From contig JAILGA010000104.1 of the NCBI GenBank assembly GCA_024697225.1, positions 62,001-126,000 of the forward strand: DNA of 64,000 bases. Reading direction: 5' to 3'. Every line of letters starts with the position of its first letter. Position 1 is the first letter of the stretch. This DNA comes from Lachnospiraceae bacterium (GTDB taxonomy: Bacteria; Bacillota; Clostridia; Lachnospirales; Lachnospiraceae). Below the pieces are notes generated by a model. That model had not been told where the DNA came from. It worked only from the letters and a program-made list of their open reading frames with translations, and made no database searches. This document shows, in pieces, positions 55,825 through 64,000 of this stretch. A program made the position numbers and the translations under genes.

Positions 55825-56343
55825 CTATCCTCTCGTGATCCCAAGTCCGGAAAGAACAGCTTCCTGTCTGTTCTCCATAAGCTTTGCCTCATCTTCCGTC
55901 ATGTGGTCATATCCAAGCAGATGTAGCATACTGTGTGCTATAAGAAACGAAAACTCTCTTCTTACGCTGTGGCCATACTCCTTCGCCTGAAGGAGTGCCC
56001 TGTCACTGTCTATAACTATATCACCTAACAGGATGTGCCCGGTCTCCGGATCCTCGGAATCCGGTACTCCCGCTTCGAGAACAGAAGCAGCATCCTCTCC
56101 GTCATATTCGATATTCGGAAATGACAGCACATCCGTCGCGGCGTCTATGCCCCTGTGCCCACTGTTTATCTCACGTATCTCGTCATCGTCAACGATGTAG
56201 AGCGATGCCTCGATCCTGTCCGAGATGCTTTTTTCCACCCCCTCGTTCAAAAGCACTCTTTCGCCGATCATACACGCCAGCGCCACTATGTCCTCACCGA
56301 GAATCTGCCCGAAACCCCGCTCGTCCTCAACGCAGAAAATCAT
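55825..56343 (-). CDS. ybeY: Endoribonuclease YbeY, rRNA maturation factor
   Basis: 172 residues. The three-histidine zinc motif HSMLHLLGYDH lies near residue 135, and the centre reads GIDAATDVLSFPNIEY. It trims 16S rRNA. It overlaps the upstream 7TM-HD-like gene by 17 bases. Confidence 0.95.
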   Translation of the reverse strand: MIFCVEDERGFGQILGEDIVALACMIGERVLLNEGVEKSISDRIEASLYIVDDDEIREINSGHRGIDAATDVLSFPNIEYDGEDAASVLEAGVPDSEDPETGHILLGDIVIDSDRALLQAKEYGHSVRREFSFLIAHSMLHLLGYDHMTEDEAKLMENRQEAVLSGLGITRG

Positions 56344-57517
56344 AATACAAAGTCTCTTTCTTCAGAAGCCTCTCCGTCTCCCCCAGTCCGAAGAGAGAGA
56401 GTCTGCTCTTTGCAAATTCGCCGTCCGCGCGCTGCTTCGCAAATATCCTGTCCACCAGCACGCTGTAATCAACGTTTACTTCCCTGTCCTTTTCAAACAT
56501 GAACTGCAGCGATGCGATCATAGTTTCGCACAGCTGTACAACCGTTGCCTCAGCAGACAGCGGTTCACCCTTTTTATGAGTCACAAGCTCCATTATCCCT
56601 GATATCGCATCCTCGGGAAAGCTGTACTGCCTGAGGAGATCCTCGCAATTAGCAGTGCTTTTTTCCTCGAGCACCACAAATATCCTGTGATAATAGGACA
56701 TGCTCCTGACCTTCCTGGCATCCATATCAAGAGCCGCAGCCACTCTCTGTGTCAGGTAATCGGTGTGTATCGCCCGCTTATAGAGCTTCTCATCCGTATC
56801 CCGAAAGCGTGTCATCAGTGCAAAGGAGGGATCGTTGACCTCCATGTACCGCTCGGCCGTCTTTCTTACCACATAAAAGGAAAAGGCATTCAGCCCCACT
56901 ATCAGTATCGCGAAATCTATGAAGGCATTGATAAAAGGCACCACAATTATCTTGACCGACAGGCTCTCCCTCAGAAACATCACGTGATAGCACACAATGA
57001 ACATCGTCTGGACGATCAGGGCGATGAACACGGGAAGCCCCGTCTTCATGTTTTCATCCAGATGCCCGAGAAGCGCCACGGCGATAAAGCCAGCAAATAT
57101 GTACATGAAAAATTCCGGTGTCGAACCGCCCTGCAGCAGAACCGTGAGCATTAAAAGAAGAGTCCCCGCATAGGCTCCCACAAAGGGGGATGACACCAGC
57201 GCAAGCACCACATATATCGCCATAAAAGGCCATGCATCCGCGACAATGAGGGGAAGCAAAAGCGCCACCGCAAGAGAGAGCAGATAGCCTATAAAAAATC
57301 TCTTCGGATGAAGGGCATTGTCTTCTATGAGCAGATCCTTTTCCGAAAAAACAGTAAGCATTACGGACAGCGCATATGCTCCGGCAAAGGCACTTATCAT
57401 GGCGCGTATTATCTCGGATACGTCTCTTCCGTATGCAAAAGCAGCCACCCCCGTTCCCACGCAGGTGGCCGCCGTTATGACAAAGCCCCTCACCGGTTTT
57501 TGCGGCTTCTTTTCCAT
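56327..57517 (-). CDS. Degenerate PgpH-like 7TM-HD membrane protein, HD residues lost
   Basis: 396 residues. About six to seven membrane segments fill residues 10-215, followed by a ~180-residue helical domain at the place of the HD domain in PgpH, the c-di-AMP phosphodiesterase that usually lies between phoH and ybeY. Remnants are visible at DEKLYKRAIHTDYLTQRVAAAL and SYYHRIFV (276-278 YHR), where a catalytic YHD would be expected. No further histidine pairs of the metal site are evident. It is therefore likely a binding or structural protein. Overlaps phoH by 28 bases. Confidence 0.65.
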   Translation of the reverse strand: MEKKPQKPVRGFVITAATCVGTGVAAFAYGRDVSEIIRAMISAFAGAYALSVMLTVFSEKDLLIEDNALHPKRFFIGYLLSLAVALLLPLIVADAWPFMAIYVVLALVSSPFVGAYAGTLLLMLTVLLQGGSTPEFFMYIFAGFIAVALLGHLDENMKTGLPVFIALIVQTMFIVCYHVMFLRESLSVKIIVVPFINAFIDFAILIVGLNAFSFYVVRKTAERYMEVNDPSFALMTRFRDTDEKLYKRAIHTDYLTQRVAAALDMDARKVRSMSYYHRIFVVLEEKSTANCEDLLRQYSFPEDAISGIMELVTHKKGEPLSAEATVVQLCETMIASLQFMFEKDREVNVDYSVLVDRIFAKQRADGEFAKSRLSLFGLGETERLLKKETLYYDFLR

Positions 57518-58476
57518 TCGTAGTCCTCGTATGCCCTGACTATCTTCTGAACCAGCGGATGCCTCACCACATCGCTGCCGGTCAGCTCCATGAACGCTAT
57601 CTCATCGACATTTTTAAGCACTGTCCTCGCGACATCGAGTCCCGATCTGGTACCAGGCAGAAGATCCTTCTGTGTGGCATCGCCTGTTATCACAACTCTC
57701 GAGCCATAGCCTATCCTGGTCAGGAACATCTTCATCTGTTCCGGGGTGGTGTTCTGCGCCTCGTCAAGTATGATATACGCGTTGTCGAGAGTCCGGCCTC
57801 TCATGTAGGCCAGGGGCGCCACTTCGATGAGTCCGCGCTCCATATTCTTCAGGAAATTCTCCGCGCCCATTATCTGATAAAGCGCGTCATAGAGCGGTCT
57901 GAGATACGGATCGACCTTGCTCTGCAGATCTCCCGGCAAAAAGCCAAGTTTCTCGCCGGCTTCGATCGCGGGTCTTGTCAGGATTATCCTCGAGACCTCA
58001 TTTCTGGTAAAGGCCGTTATTGCCATCGCCATGGCAAGATACGTCTTCCCTGTACCCGCCGGTCCGGTGCCGAAGACTATCATGTGTTCCCTGATGGCAT
58101 TCACATAGGCCTTCTGTCCCAGGGTCTTGGGCTTTACGGGTTTACCGGTCACCGTGTGGCATATCACGTCGGAATCCATTTCCTCCATGACATCGGCAGC
58201 CTTCTGTGCCGTCTTCTTATCCTTTTCAAGCTCTATGGCGTAATTTACTCTCTGCTCCTCCATCGGTTCCTGACCGTCATGAACAAGCGCGAGGATCAGA
58301 TCCGCCGCTTTTCTCGGCGCCTGTCCCTCGCCCATGATCTTGAGTTCACCGTCCCTGTCGACTATCTCAACATGGAGCTCTTTTTCAATTTTCTTAAGAT
58401 ATACGTCCCCGCCGCCGAACACCTTCTGCATCTGTCCTGCGTCGAGCATCAGTCTCTTCTCGTTCTCTTTCCTCAT
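57490..58476 (-). CDS. PhoH-family ATPase
   Basis: 328 residues. Small KH-like N-terminal part (GGGDVYLKKIEKEL), Walker A GPAGTGKTYLAMAMAI, LDEAQNTTPEQMKMFLTRIG and ITGDATQKDL. The PhoH fold is found with RNA enzymes; it lies next to ybeY in many genomes. ATGA overlap with rlmH. Confidence 0.93.
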   Translation of the reverse strand: MRKENEKRLMLDAGQMQKVFGGGDVYLKKIEKELHVEIVDRDGELKIMGEGQAPRKAADLILALVHDGQEPMEEQRVNYAIELEKDKKTAQKAADVMEEMDSDVICHTVTGKPVKPKTLGQKAYVNAIREHMIVFGTGPAGTGKTYLAMAMAITAFTRNEVSRIILTRPAIEAGEKLGFLPGDLQSKVDPYLRPLYDALYQIMGAENFLKNMERGLIEVAPLAYMRGRTLDNAYIILDEAQNTTPEQMKMFLTRIGYGSRVVITGDATQKDLLPGTRSGLDVARTVLKNVDEIAFMELTGSDVVRHPLVQKIVRAYEDYEWKRSRKNR

Positions 58477-58955
58477 TTGTGGTATGGTTCGCCCCGCGAG
58501 ATCCTAAACGCGCGGTACAATTGTTCCAGAAGTATCACTCTCATGAGTTGGTGCGGATATGTCATGGCAGAAAACGATATGCGTCTGGCTGCAGCCCCGA
58601 GCACCTCCTTTGAGAGGCCGAAGGATCCGCCGATCACAAGCTGAAGCGCCGACGCACCGCTCACGGCAAGACTGTCTATCTGCGTGGAAAAGGTCTCGGA
58701 GTCCATGCTTTCTCCTTTTATATCAAGAGCCCACAATACCCCGTTCCCCTCAGCCGCTGCCAGGATTCTTTCTCCCTCGCGCGAGAGGATCTTTTCCTTC
58801 TCCCTGTCCGAAACTCCCTCGGGAGCCTTTTCATCTCCGAGCTCGGTTATCTTTAACACGCAGTAGCCGGACAGGCGTTTTGCATACTCCTCACAGGCCT
58901 CGCGCCAGAACTTTTCCTTGAGCCTGCCCACGCAGATGATATGAATCTTAAGCAT
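58473..58955 (-). CDS. rlmH: 23S rRNA (pseudouridine1915-N3)-methyltransferase
   Basis: 160 residues, SPOUT fold. IHIICVGRLKEKFW at the start, ALDIKGESMDSETF, LQLVIGGSFGLSKEV and the C-terminal TYPHQLMRVILLEQLYRAFRISRGEPYHK tail, all classic RlmH. The ribosome site is weak (ACGGA), and the gene starts nine bases after the NfnB stop. Confidence 0.96.
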   Translation of the reverse strand: MLKIHIICVGRLKEKFWREACEEYAKRLSGYCVLKITELGDEKAPEGVSDREKEKILSREGERILAAAEGNGVLWALDIKGESMDSETFSTQIDSLAVSGASALQLVIGGSFGLSKEVLGAAARRISFSAMTYPHQLMRVILLEQLYRAFRISRGEPYHK

Positions 58956-58964
58956 TCCGTGTAC

Positions 58965-60353
58965 TCAGGCGTTCATATACTCATCTATTCCCTTCGCTCC
59001 GGCTTTTCCCGCTCCCATCGCGAGTATGACCGTCGCAGCACCCGTCACGGCATCTCCGCCCGCGAACACGCCGTCCTTGGAGCTCTTGCCGCTTGATTCA
59101 TCGGCCACTATGCAGCCGCGCCTGTTGACATCAAGACCCTCTGTAGTCGAAGCGATGAGCGGGTTCGGAGAGGTTCCGAGCGACATGATCACGGCGTCGC
59201 ACTCTATCTCAAATTCACTTCCTTCAACCGCAACAGGGCTTCTTCTTCCGGACTCATCGGGCTCGCCCAGCTCCATCCTTATGCAGCGGATGCCGCGCAC
59301 CCAGCCTTCTTCATTCTCAAGTATCTCGACCGGATTGGTGAGCAGGTCAAAGATGATGCCTTCCTCCTTGGCATGGTGGACCTCCTCCACACGCGCCGGA
59401 AGCTCAGCCTCGCTCCTTCTGTAGACCACATGCACCTCGGCTCCCATTCTGAGAGCTGTCCTTGCGGCGTCCATGGCAACGTTTCCGCCGCCCACGATAA
59501 CTGCCTTCTTCGGTCTCATAATGGGTGTATTGGATTCCTCGGAGAAGGCCTTCATCAGGTTGCTCCTGGTGAGGAATTCATTGGCCGAGAACACGCCGAG
59601 CGCCTGCTCTCCGGGGATGTTCATGAACTTGGGAAGTCCCGCGCCCGAACCTACAAATACAGCCGAAAAGCCCTCGTCCTTCATCAGGGAATCGATCGTA
59701 ACGGACTTGCCTACGACCACGTCGGTCTCGATACTGACTCCGAGAGCTCGCACATTGTCGATCTCCTTTGCTACAACCCTCTCCTTGGGGAGACGGAACT
59801 CGGGAATTCCGTATGTAAGAACGCCTCCGGGCTCGTGAAGAGCTTCAAATACGGTGACGTCATACCCCATCTTTGCCAGATCGCCGGCACAGGTGAGTCC
59901 GGAGGGGCCGGAGCCGATGACAGCGACCTTTTTGCCGTTTTTGCTCTCGGGGGGCGCTGGTTTGATACCCATCTCTCTTGCGGTATCGGCGACATATCTC
60001 TCAAGCTTGCCTATGGATACCGCTTCTCCCTTGATACCGCGAACACACTTGCCCTCGCATTGCGTTTCCTGCGGGCACACGCGGCCGCAGATCGCGGGAA
60101 GCGAAGAAGACTCGCCGATCACACGGTATGCCTCCCCGACATTTCCTTCCTTGACAGCCTTTATAAACTGCGGGATTTTTATCGAAACCGGACAGCCCTC
60201 AACGCACTTGGGATTCGGGCAGTTAAGGCAGCGGGAGGCCTCGGCCTCAGCCTCTTCCTTGTTATAACCGAGGCAGACTTCCTCGAAGTTGGTCGCTCTG
60301 ACCTTTGGATCCTGCTCCCTTACCGGGACTTTTTTCATCATATCGACTTCCAT
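58965..60353 (-). CDS. NADH-dependent reduced ferredoxin:NADP+ oxidoreductase subunit B (NfnB, GltD-like)
   Basis: 462 residues. N-terminal iron-sulfur cysteines RCLNCPNPKCVEGCPV, FAD motif GSGPSGLTCAGDLA, and NADPH motif VGGGNVAMDAARTA. On its own it could be called a glutamate synthase small subunit, but gltD is elsewhere (10505-11986) and this gene is preceded directly by an NfnA-like partner. The pair would move electrons among ferredoxin, NADH and NADPH by bifurcation. Ribosome site AGAGGAG. Confidence 0.88.
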   Translation of the reverse strand: MEVDMMKKVPVREQDPKVRATNFEEVCLGYNKEEAEAEASRCLNCPNPKCVEGCPVSIKIPQFIKAVKEGNVGEAYRVIGESSSLPAICGRVCPQETQCEGKCVRGIKGEAVSIGKLERYVADTAREMGIKPAPPESKNGKKVAVIGSGPSGLTCAGDLAKMGYDVTVFEALHEPGGVLTYGIPEFRLPKERVVAKEIDNVRALGVSIETDVVVGKSVTIDSLMKDEGFSAVFVGSGAGLPKFMNIPGEQALGVFSANEFLTRSNLMKAFSEESNTPIMRPKKAVIVGGGNVAMDAARTALRMGAEVHVVYRRSEAELPARVEEVHHAKEEGIIFDLLTNPVEILENEEGWVRGIRCIRMELGEPDESGRRSPVAVEGSEFEIECDAVIMSLGTSPNPLIASTTEGLDVNRRGCIVADESSGKSSKDGVFAGGDAVTGAATVILAMGAGKAGAKGIDEYMNA

Positions 60354-60382
60354 CTTGATTCTCCTCTGATAATCACACTATC

Positions 60383-61264
60383 TCAATCGCAGTTGCCGCA
60401 TCCGCCGTGGTGGGTTGCGCCTTCCTTTTCCCTCAGGTACAGACGTCCCTCCTCGGTTCTGTACAGCTTCATACGGGCCATGGCCTGGTCAAAGTCGACC
60501 AGATGCCCGTCGAACTCGGGACCATCGACGCAGGCAAATCTGACCTTGCCGTCAACGGTGAGTCTGCAGGCGCCACACATGCCGGTTCCGTCCACCATTA
60601 TGGGATTCATGCTCACAACTGTATGTATCCCAAGCTCTTTCGTGAGCTTGCAGACGAATTTCATCATTATCATCGGACCTATAGCCACACAGTGATCCCA
60701 GCGTACTCCGTCATTCCAGAGATCCTGAAGAGCCACCGTCACCATTCCGCTCCTGCCATAGGAACCATCGTCAGTGGTGATGGTCAGATTGCAGACATCC
60801 TTGAACTTCTCCTCCATGATGACGAGGTCCTTATTCTTGGCACCTATTATCACGTCACAGTCCACGCCGTGATCGTGCAGCCACTTCGCCTGCGGATATA
60901 CCGGTGCGGTTCCGACACCGCCCGCGACAAAGAGGATCTTCTTCTTTTTGAGTTCCTCTACCGGAAGCTCGAGCAGATCGGAGGGCTTTCCGAGAGGACC
61001 CACCACATCGGCAAAGCCGTCTCCCTCTTCGAGACGCGACATCTTATCGGTCTCCGCACCTATGACCTGAATGACGATCTCGATCGTTCCCTTATCCCTG
61101 TCGTAGTCACAGATGGTTAAGGGCACCCTCTCTCCGTCTTTATCCGCGCGGACGATGAGGAATTGACCCGGCTCACAGCTTTTTGCTATGCGGGGTGCCT
61201 CCACCACCATCCTGAATATGACGGGTGACTCGGTAAGTACTTGTTTTTCCAGGATTTTAAACAT
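60383..61264 (-). CDS. NfnA-like FAD/NAD-binding subunit (dihydroorotate-dehydrogenase electron-transfer family)
   Basis: 293 residues. PGQFLIVR binds FAD; AGGVGTAPVYPQA binds NAD(H); cysteines GTGMCGACRLTVDGKVRFAC and the very end CGNCD can hold a [2Fe-2S] cluster. Such subunits accept electrons from NADH. The strong site AAGGAGG precedes the ATG, and the NfnB gene follows after 29 bases. Confidence 0.88.
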   Translation of the reverse strand: MFKILEKQVLTESPVIFRMVVEAPRIAKSCEPGQFLIVRADKDGERVPLTICDYDRDKGTIEIVIQVIGAETDKMSRLEEGDGFADVVGPLGKPSDLLELPVEELKKKKILFVAGGVGTAPVYPQAKWLHDHGVDCDVIIGAKNKDLVIMEEKFKDVCNLTITTDDGSYGRSGMVTVALQDLWNDGVRWDHCVAIGPMIMMKFVCKLTKELGIHTVVSMNPIMVDGTGMCGACRLTVDGKVRFACVDGPEFDGHLVDFDQAMARMKLYRTEEGRLYLREKEGATHHGGCGNCD

Positions 61265-61329
61265 AATATATCCTCCTTAAATGGTCTTCGACCACATTAT
61301 AAAATACTACAGCCACGCTTTCAATAGTC

Positions 61330-62664
61330 TCAGCGCCCCGACAGCGTAAAGAGCGTATAATTGCCGCTTGAGTCGTACCCCAGCCTGTGTACGCTGCCGT
61401 CGTTGGTATTTACTGCATAGAGAAGCCCCGTATCGGTCTTCTCACCGTTTGCCGGTCCGTAGCTCTCGACTATGCGGTAATACTCCCCGGCACCCTCTAT
61501 GACGATGACACTGTCGACGCGGTATGCGTTATACCCCTCCTCGTACCGCGCCTTTCCGGTGTTATCCAGAAGCACATCCTTTTTGATCAGCACTCCTATG
61601 ACCGATGCAACTGCCTGTTCCTCACTGACCAGTCTCGCATATACCAGATGATATGTCCTGTCAATGACTTCGCTGGCATTGCCCTCGCTGTCAAATGCCC
61701 TGAACCTGAACAGGCTGTTGCCGATAGGCATGACTATCGGTGCGGTATATTCGGCCGAGTCCTCGTCCGGCTCACTTCCGTCCGTGGTGTAGGTTATCCT
61801 GCATCCCTCCTGCATCACAGCCACTATCATGGTACTCTGGGTGTAATCTCCGCTGTCCTCAAGGATCACGGGAGCGGCAGGTCCGCTCTCACTAAGGGAA
61901 TATACGCCTATAGCCTGCTCGCTGTATACGCCGTCTTCGTTCATTGCCACGGCTCTCACGGTATACTCGCCCTCCTCGGTGAGTATTATGGGTGCGAGAT
62001 ATCTCTCACCGGAAGCCTCGGGATCGTCGCCGTTTATCGTATAGTAATACCTGAGGGAATCGTCCTCCGGAAGCGTTATTTCAAGCTCATCCTCGTATCT
62101 TCCGGACATCGGCTCCAAAACCGGCTTTTCAGGAGGTTCCGAAACCTTCACGACCGTCTCGTCCGCAGGTTTGTCCGGCACTGCCTGAGCCTCCGTCTCC
62201 GCGGTCTGTCCGGACACAGGTTTTGCAGGATCATCTGAGGTGCTCGCAAGGGAATTCTTGTCAAACACCTGTATCCTCAATATCCTCGGGATATTCACGA
62301 CGGCGAGTATTATCACCGCAACGACGCAGAGTCCCGTTGTCACGGCTTTCAGGGTACTCTTCTGTATTCTGACATTAAACTCTATGAAGTCGTCGTCATC
62401 CCCCGAGACTCTTGTGAAAAAGCTCCGCTCATCCGCCGCGGATGCAGCACTGTTTTCATTCTCCAGCGCTATCTCGCTCGCGACGCTGTTTAAGACCGAG
62501 GAAATGGAATCATCCACCTCGGGCTCAAACTCGGGGACAAAATGGATCTCCTCCCCGCATTTCTCGCAATAGAGCTTTCCCTCAGGTATGAGTGCCCCGC
62601 ATTTGGGGCATAGCATTGGTTCTTCGGTATACCCGGCGGGTATGGTCATTCTCTTTGTGTTCAT
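61330..62664 (-). CDS. Zinc-ribbon, single-pass membrane protein with two chitobiase-type C-terminal domains
   Basis: 444 residues. C19/C22 and C33/C36 (CPKCG, CEKCG) form a short zinc ribbon, and an acidic linker leads to one membrane helix (AVTTGLCVVAVIILAVVNI, about 109-127). Outside are a Pro/Thr/Glu-rich stretch (150-190) and two CHB_HEX-like modules, each with an YYYTINGDDP or ITYTTDGSEPDEDS motif. Role unknown: the inside-ribbon and outside-module layout suggests an envelope sensor or binding protein. The start has no clear Shine-Dalgarno. Confidence 0.75.
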   Translation of the reverse strand: MNTKRMTIPAGYTEEPMLCPKCGALIPEGKLYCEKCGEEIHFVPEFEPEVDDSISSVLNSVASEIALENENSAASAADERSFFTRVSGDDDDFIEFNVRIQKSTLKAVTTGLCVVAVIILAVVNIPRILRIQVFDKNSLASTSDDPAKPVSGQTAETEAQAVPDKPADETVVKVSEPPEKPVLEPMSGRYEDELEITLPEDDSLRYYYTINGDDPEASGERYLAPIILTEEGEYTVRAVAMNEDGVYSEQAIGVYSLSESGPAAPVILEDSGDYTQSTMIVAVMQEGCRITYTTDGSEPDEDSAEYTAPIVMPIGNSLFRFRAFDSEGNASEVIDRTYHLVYARLVSEEQAVASVIGVLIKKDVLLDNTGKARYEEGYNAYRVDSVIVIEGAGEYYRIVESYGPANGEKTDTGLLYAVNTNDGSVHRLGYDSSGNYTLFTLSGR

Positions 62665-62676
62665 ATTATCGTTAAT

Positions 62677-63528
62677 TTATTTACGCTTAATTGCTAAATC
62701 ACAGCAGTTTCTCATGAGCATCGCAATGGTCATGGGTCCGACACCGCCCGGTACAGGCGTGATGTATCCGCATTTTTCCGATACGGATTCAAAATCCACG
62801 TCGCCGCAGAGCTTTCCTGTGTCCGCGTCCCTGTTTATGCCCACATCTATTACGGCCGCGCCCTCTTTTACAAAGTCAGCGGTTATCATCCGCGGTCTCC
62901 CGACAGCGGCCACGATTATATCAGCGCGGCGGCAGACCTCCCCCAGATCCGCGGTCTTCGAATGAGCGACGGTAACAGTGGCATTTGCGGCGAGAAGGAG
63001 ATTGGCCATCGGCTTCCCGACGATATTGCTCCGTCCGACCACCACCGCCTCTTTTCCTGCGATCTCCACCCCGCTCCTTTTAAGGAGTTCCATCACTCCG
63101 GCAGGCGTGCAGGAGACAACACCCGGTTCGCCTATGGACAAAAGTCCCACGTTGACGGGATGGAAACCGTCAACATCCTTTTCGGGCGCTATGGCCCACA
63201 GTATCTTCTTCTCGTCTATATGAGCGGGAAGCGGCAGCTGGACCAGGATACCGTCCACATCCGCACGGCCGTTCAGTTCCTCAACGAGTTCCAAAAGCTT
63301 AACCTCTTCAGTAGCCGCAGGCAGCTCATAGGAGAGTGATCTTATACCTGCGTCCTCACAGGCCTTCTTCTTGTTCCTCACATAGACCGCGCTCGCGGGA
63401 TCATCTCCCACCAGAATGACAGCCAGAGTGACCTCTCTGCCCTCAGCCTTAAGGCGTTCAACATCACGCCTTACCTCGCTTCTTATCTCGGCCGCCATGG
63501 CCTTGCCGTCTATAAGTTTAGCGCTCAT
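62677..63528 (-). CDS. folD: Bifunctional methylenetetrahydrofolate dehydrogenase / methenyltetrahydrofolate cyclohydrolase
   Basis: 283 residues. [14 protein letters not shown] carries the catalytic tyrosine and lysine; [28 protein letters not shown] for [20 protein letters not shown] at the end. It interconverts methylene-, methenyl- and formyl-THF, with Fhs encoded 11 bases upstream. Ribosome site GGAGAG. Confidence 0.97.
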   Translation of the reverse strand: MSAKLIDGKAMAAEIRSEVRRDVERLKAEGREVTLAVILVGDDPASAVYVRNKKKACEDAGIRSLSYELPAATEEVKLLELVEELNGRADVDGILVQLPLPAHIDEKKILWAIAPEKDVDGFHPVNVGLLSIGEPGVVSCTPAGVMELLKRSGVEIAGKEAVVVGRSNIVGKPMANLLLAANATVTVAHSKTADLGEVCRRADIIVAAVGRPRMITADFVKEGAAVIDVGINRDADTGKLCGDVDFESVSEKCGYITPVPGGVGPMTIAMLMRNCCDLAIKRK

Positions 63529-63539
63529 AGCTCTCTCCG

Positions 63540-64000
63540 TCAGAACAGTCCCGTTATCACTCCGTTGTCATCCACATCGATCCCCTCCGCAGCGGGATGT
63601 CTGGGAAGACCCGGCATGGTGAGGATGGTGCCCAAAAGTGCCACGATAAATCCCGCTCCGGCACTCACATATACATCCCTGACAGTTATCCTGTAGCCGG
63701 TGGGTCTTCCGAGGAGTGCCGGATCATCTGACAGCGAGTACTGGGTCTTGGCCATACACACGGGGAAATCGGAATAGCCGAGCTTCACCGCATTGTCAAG
63801 CTCCTTTAACGCCTTGGGCGAGAAATCGACACCGTCCGCCCCGTATATCTTTGTGGCTATTGTCTCGATCTTTTCGGCCGGGGACATGGAATCCTCGTAG
63901 ATCGACTTATAAGCACTCTTTTTGTTCTCGAGCACATCGATGACTTCCTTTGCGAGGGCTTCGCCGCCTTCGCCGCCCTTCTCCCATACCTCGGAGAGGG
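63540..64000 (-). CDS. fhs: Formate-tetrahydrofolate ligase, C-terminal part (5' end beyond window)
   Basis: The last 153 residues of a ~555-residue enzyme. [38 protein letters not shown] and the phrase [25 protein letters not shown] are all diagnostic. It activates formate onto THF with ATP and feeds FolD. The frame is open at base 64000. Confidence 0.97.
   Translation of the reverse strand, partial: LSEVWEKGGEGGEALAKEVIDVLENKKSAYKSIYEDSMSPAEKIETIATKIYGADGVDFSPKALKELDNAVKLGYSDFPVCMAKTQYSLSDDPALLGRPTGYRITVRDVYVSAGAGFIVALLGTILTMPGLPRHPAAEGIDVDDNGVITGLF

Noticed and set aside
58965-60353. Calling this gene a second glutamate synthase small subunit
   Set aside because: It pairs with an NfnA-like gene and a true gltD sits beside gltB.

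Overview
The window looks like chromosome from an anaerobic, moderately high-GC member of the Clostridia, most likely Lachnospiraceae. The pointers are a type III glutamine synthetase, NfnAB, a formyl-THF synthetase/FolD pair, a PhoH - degenerate 7TM-HD - YbeY cluster, a serC-serA-DUF1015 locus, an HTH-less LacI-type sensor fused to GGDEF, and clostridial-style Shine-Dalgarno sites. The family is inferred from gene content only. Most of the 64 kb is core biosynthesis on the minus strand, with few phage or transposon signs and one 960-base stretch of gene relics (1819-2777).

The most interesting region is 2778-10458. Ten minus-strand genes, read from about 9890 down to 2778, form a sulfur-trafficking operon: MetY, a ubiquitin-like sulfur carrier with a trimmable C-terminus, its E1-like adenylyltransferase, a JAMM metallopeptidase, a TusA-like protein, a ubiquitin-like/E1/rhodanese fusion, a family 2A encapsulin shell and an encapsulin-targeted cysteine desulfurase with a repetitive N-terminal extension. 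An Rrf2 regulator with three cysteines is divergent. MetY, carrier, E1 and JAMM match the set that makes homocysteine from a protein thiocarboxylate in Wolinella succinogenes. My reading is that desulfurase in a protein nanocompartment supplies persulfide sulfur to that carrier pathway, under Rrf2 control.

From 10505 to 22026 (minus) lies a glutamine/glutamate block: asnB, pyrG, glnN, gltB, gltD. Above it are trpD-B-A-C-F (22152-26627), without trpE or trpG, and a monofunctional chorismate mutase. A plus-strand diguanylate cyclase (27213-29150) faces an ABCG-like transporter pair with a fused membrane domain. A tRNA-Thr(CGU) precedes a glycogen-branching-enzyme homologue that appears to have lost its catalytic residues, followed by a DUF1015 gene. 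serC, serA and a phosphopantetheinyl transferase run on the plus strand to 38623; a terminator-like hairpin overlaps the transferase start codon.

From 38556 to 47416 (minus) are an L,D-transpeptidase, ilvB, ilvD, leuB, yajC, tgt and a VanY-type carboxypeptidase. aroC is on the plus strand. From 48686 to the end the minus strand carries a lactonase-like propeller; a tightly overlapping run from rlmH and phoH through a degenerate 7TM-HD protein, ybeY, a flippase and two flavoproteins to 5-formyl-THF cyclo-ligase and an aldolase-like protein with missing metal ligands; NfnAB; a zinc-ribbon membrane protein; folD; and the end of fhs. I saw no CRISPR array, intact insertion sequence, riboswitch or convincing T-box.
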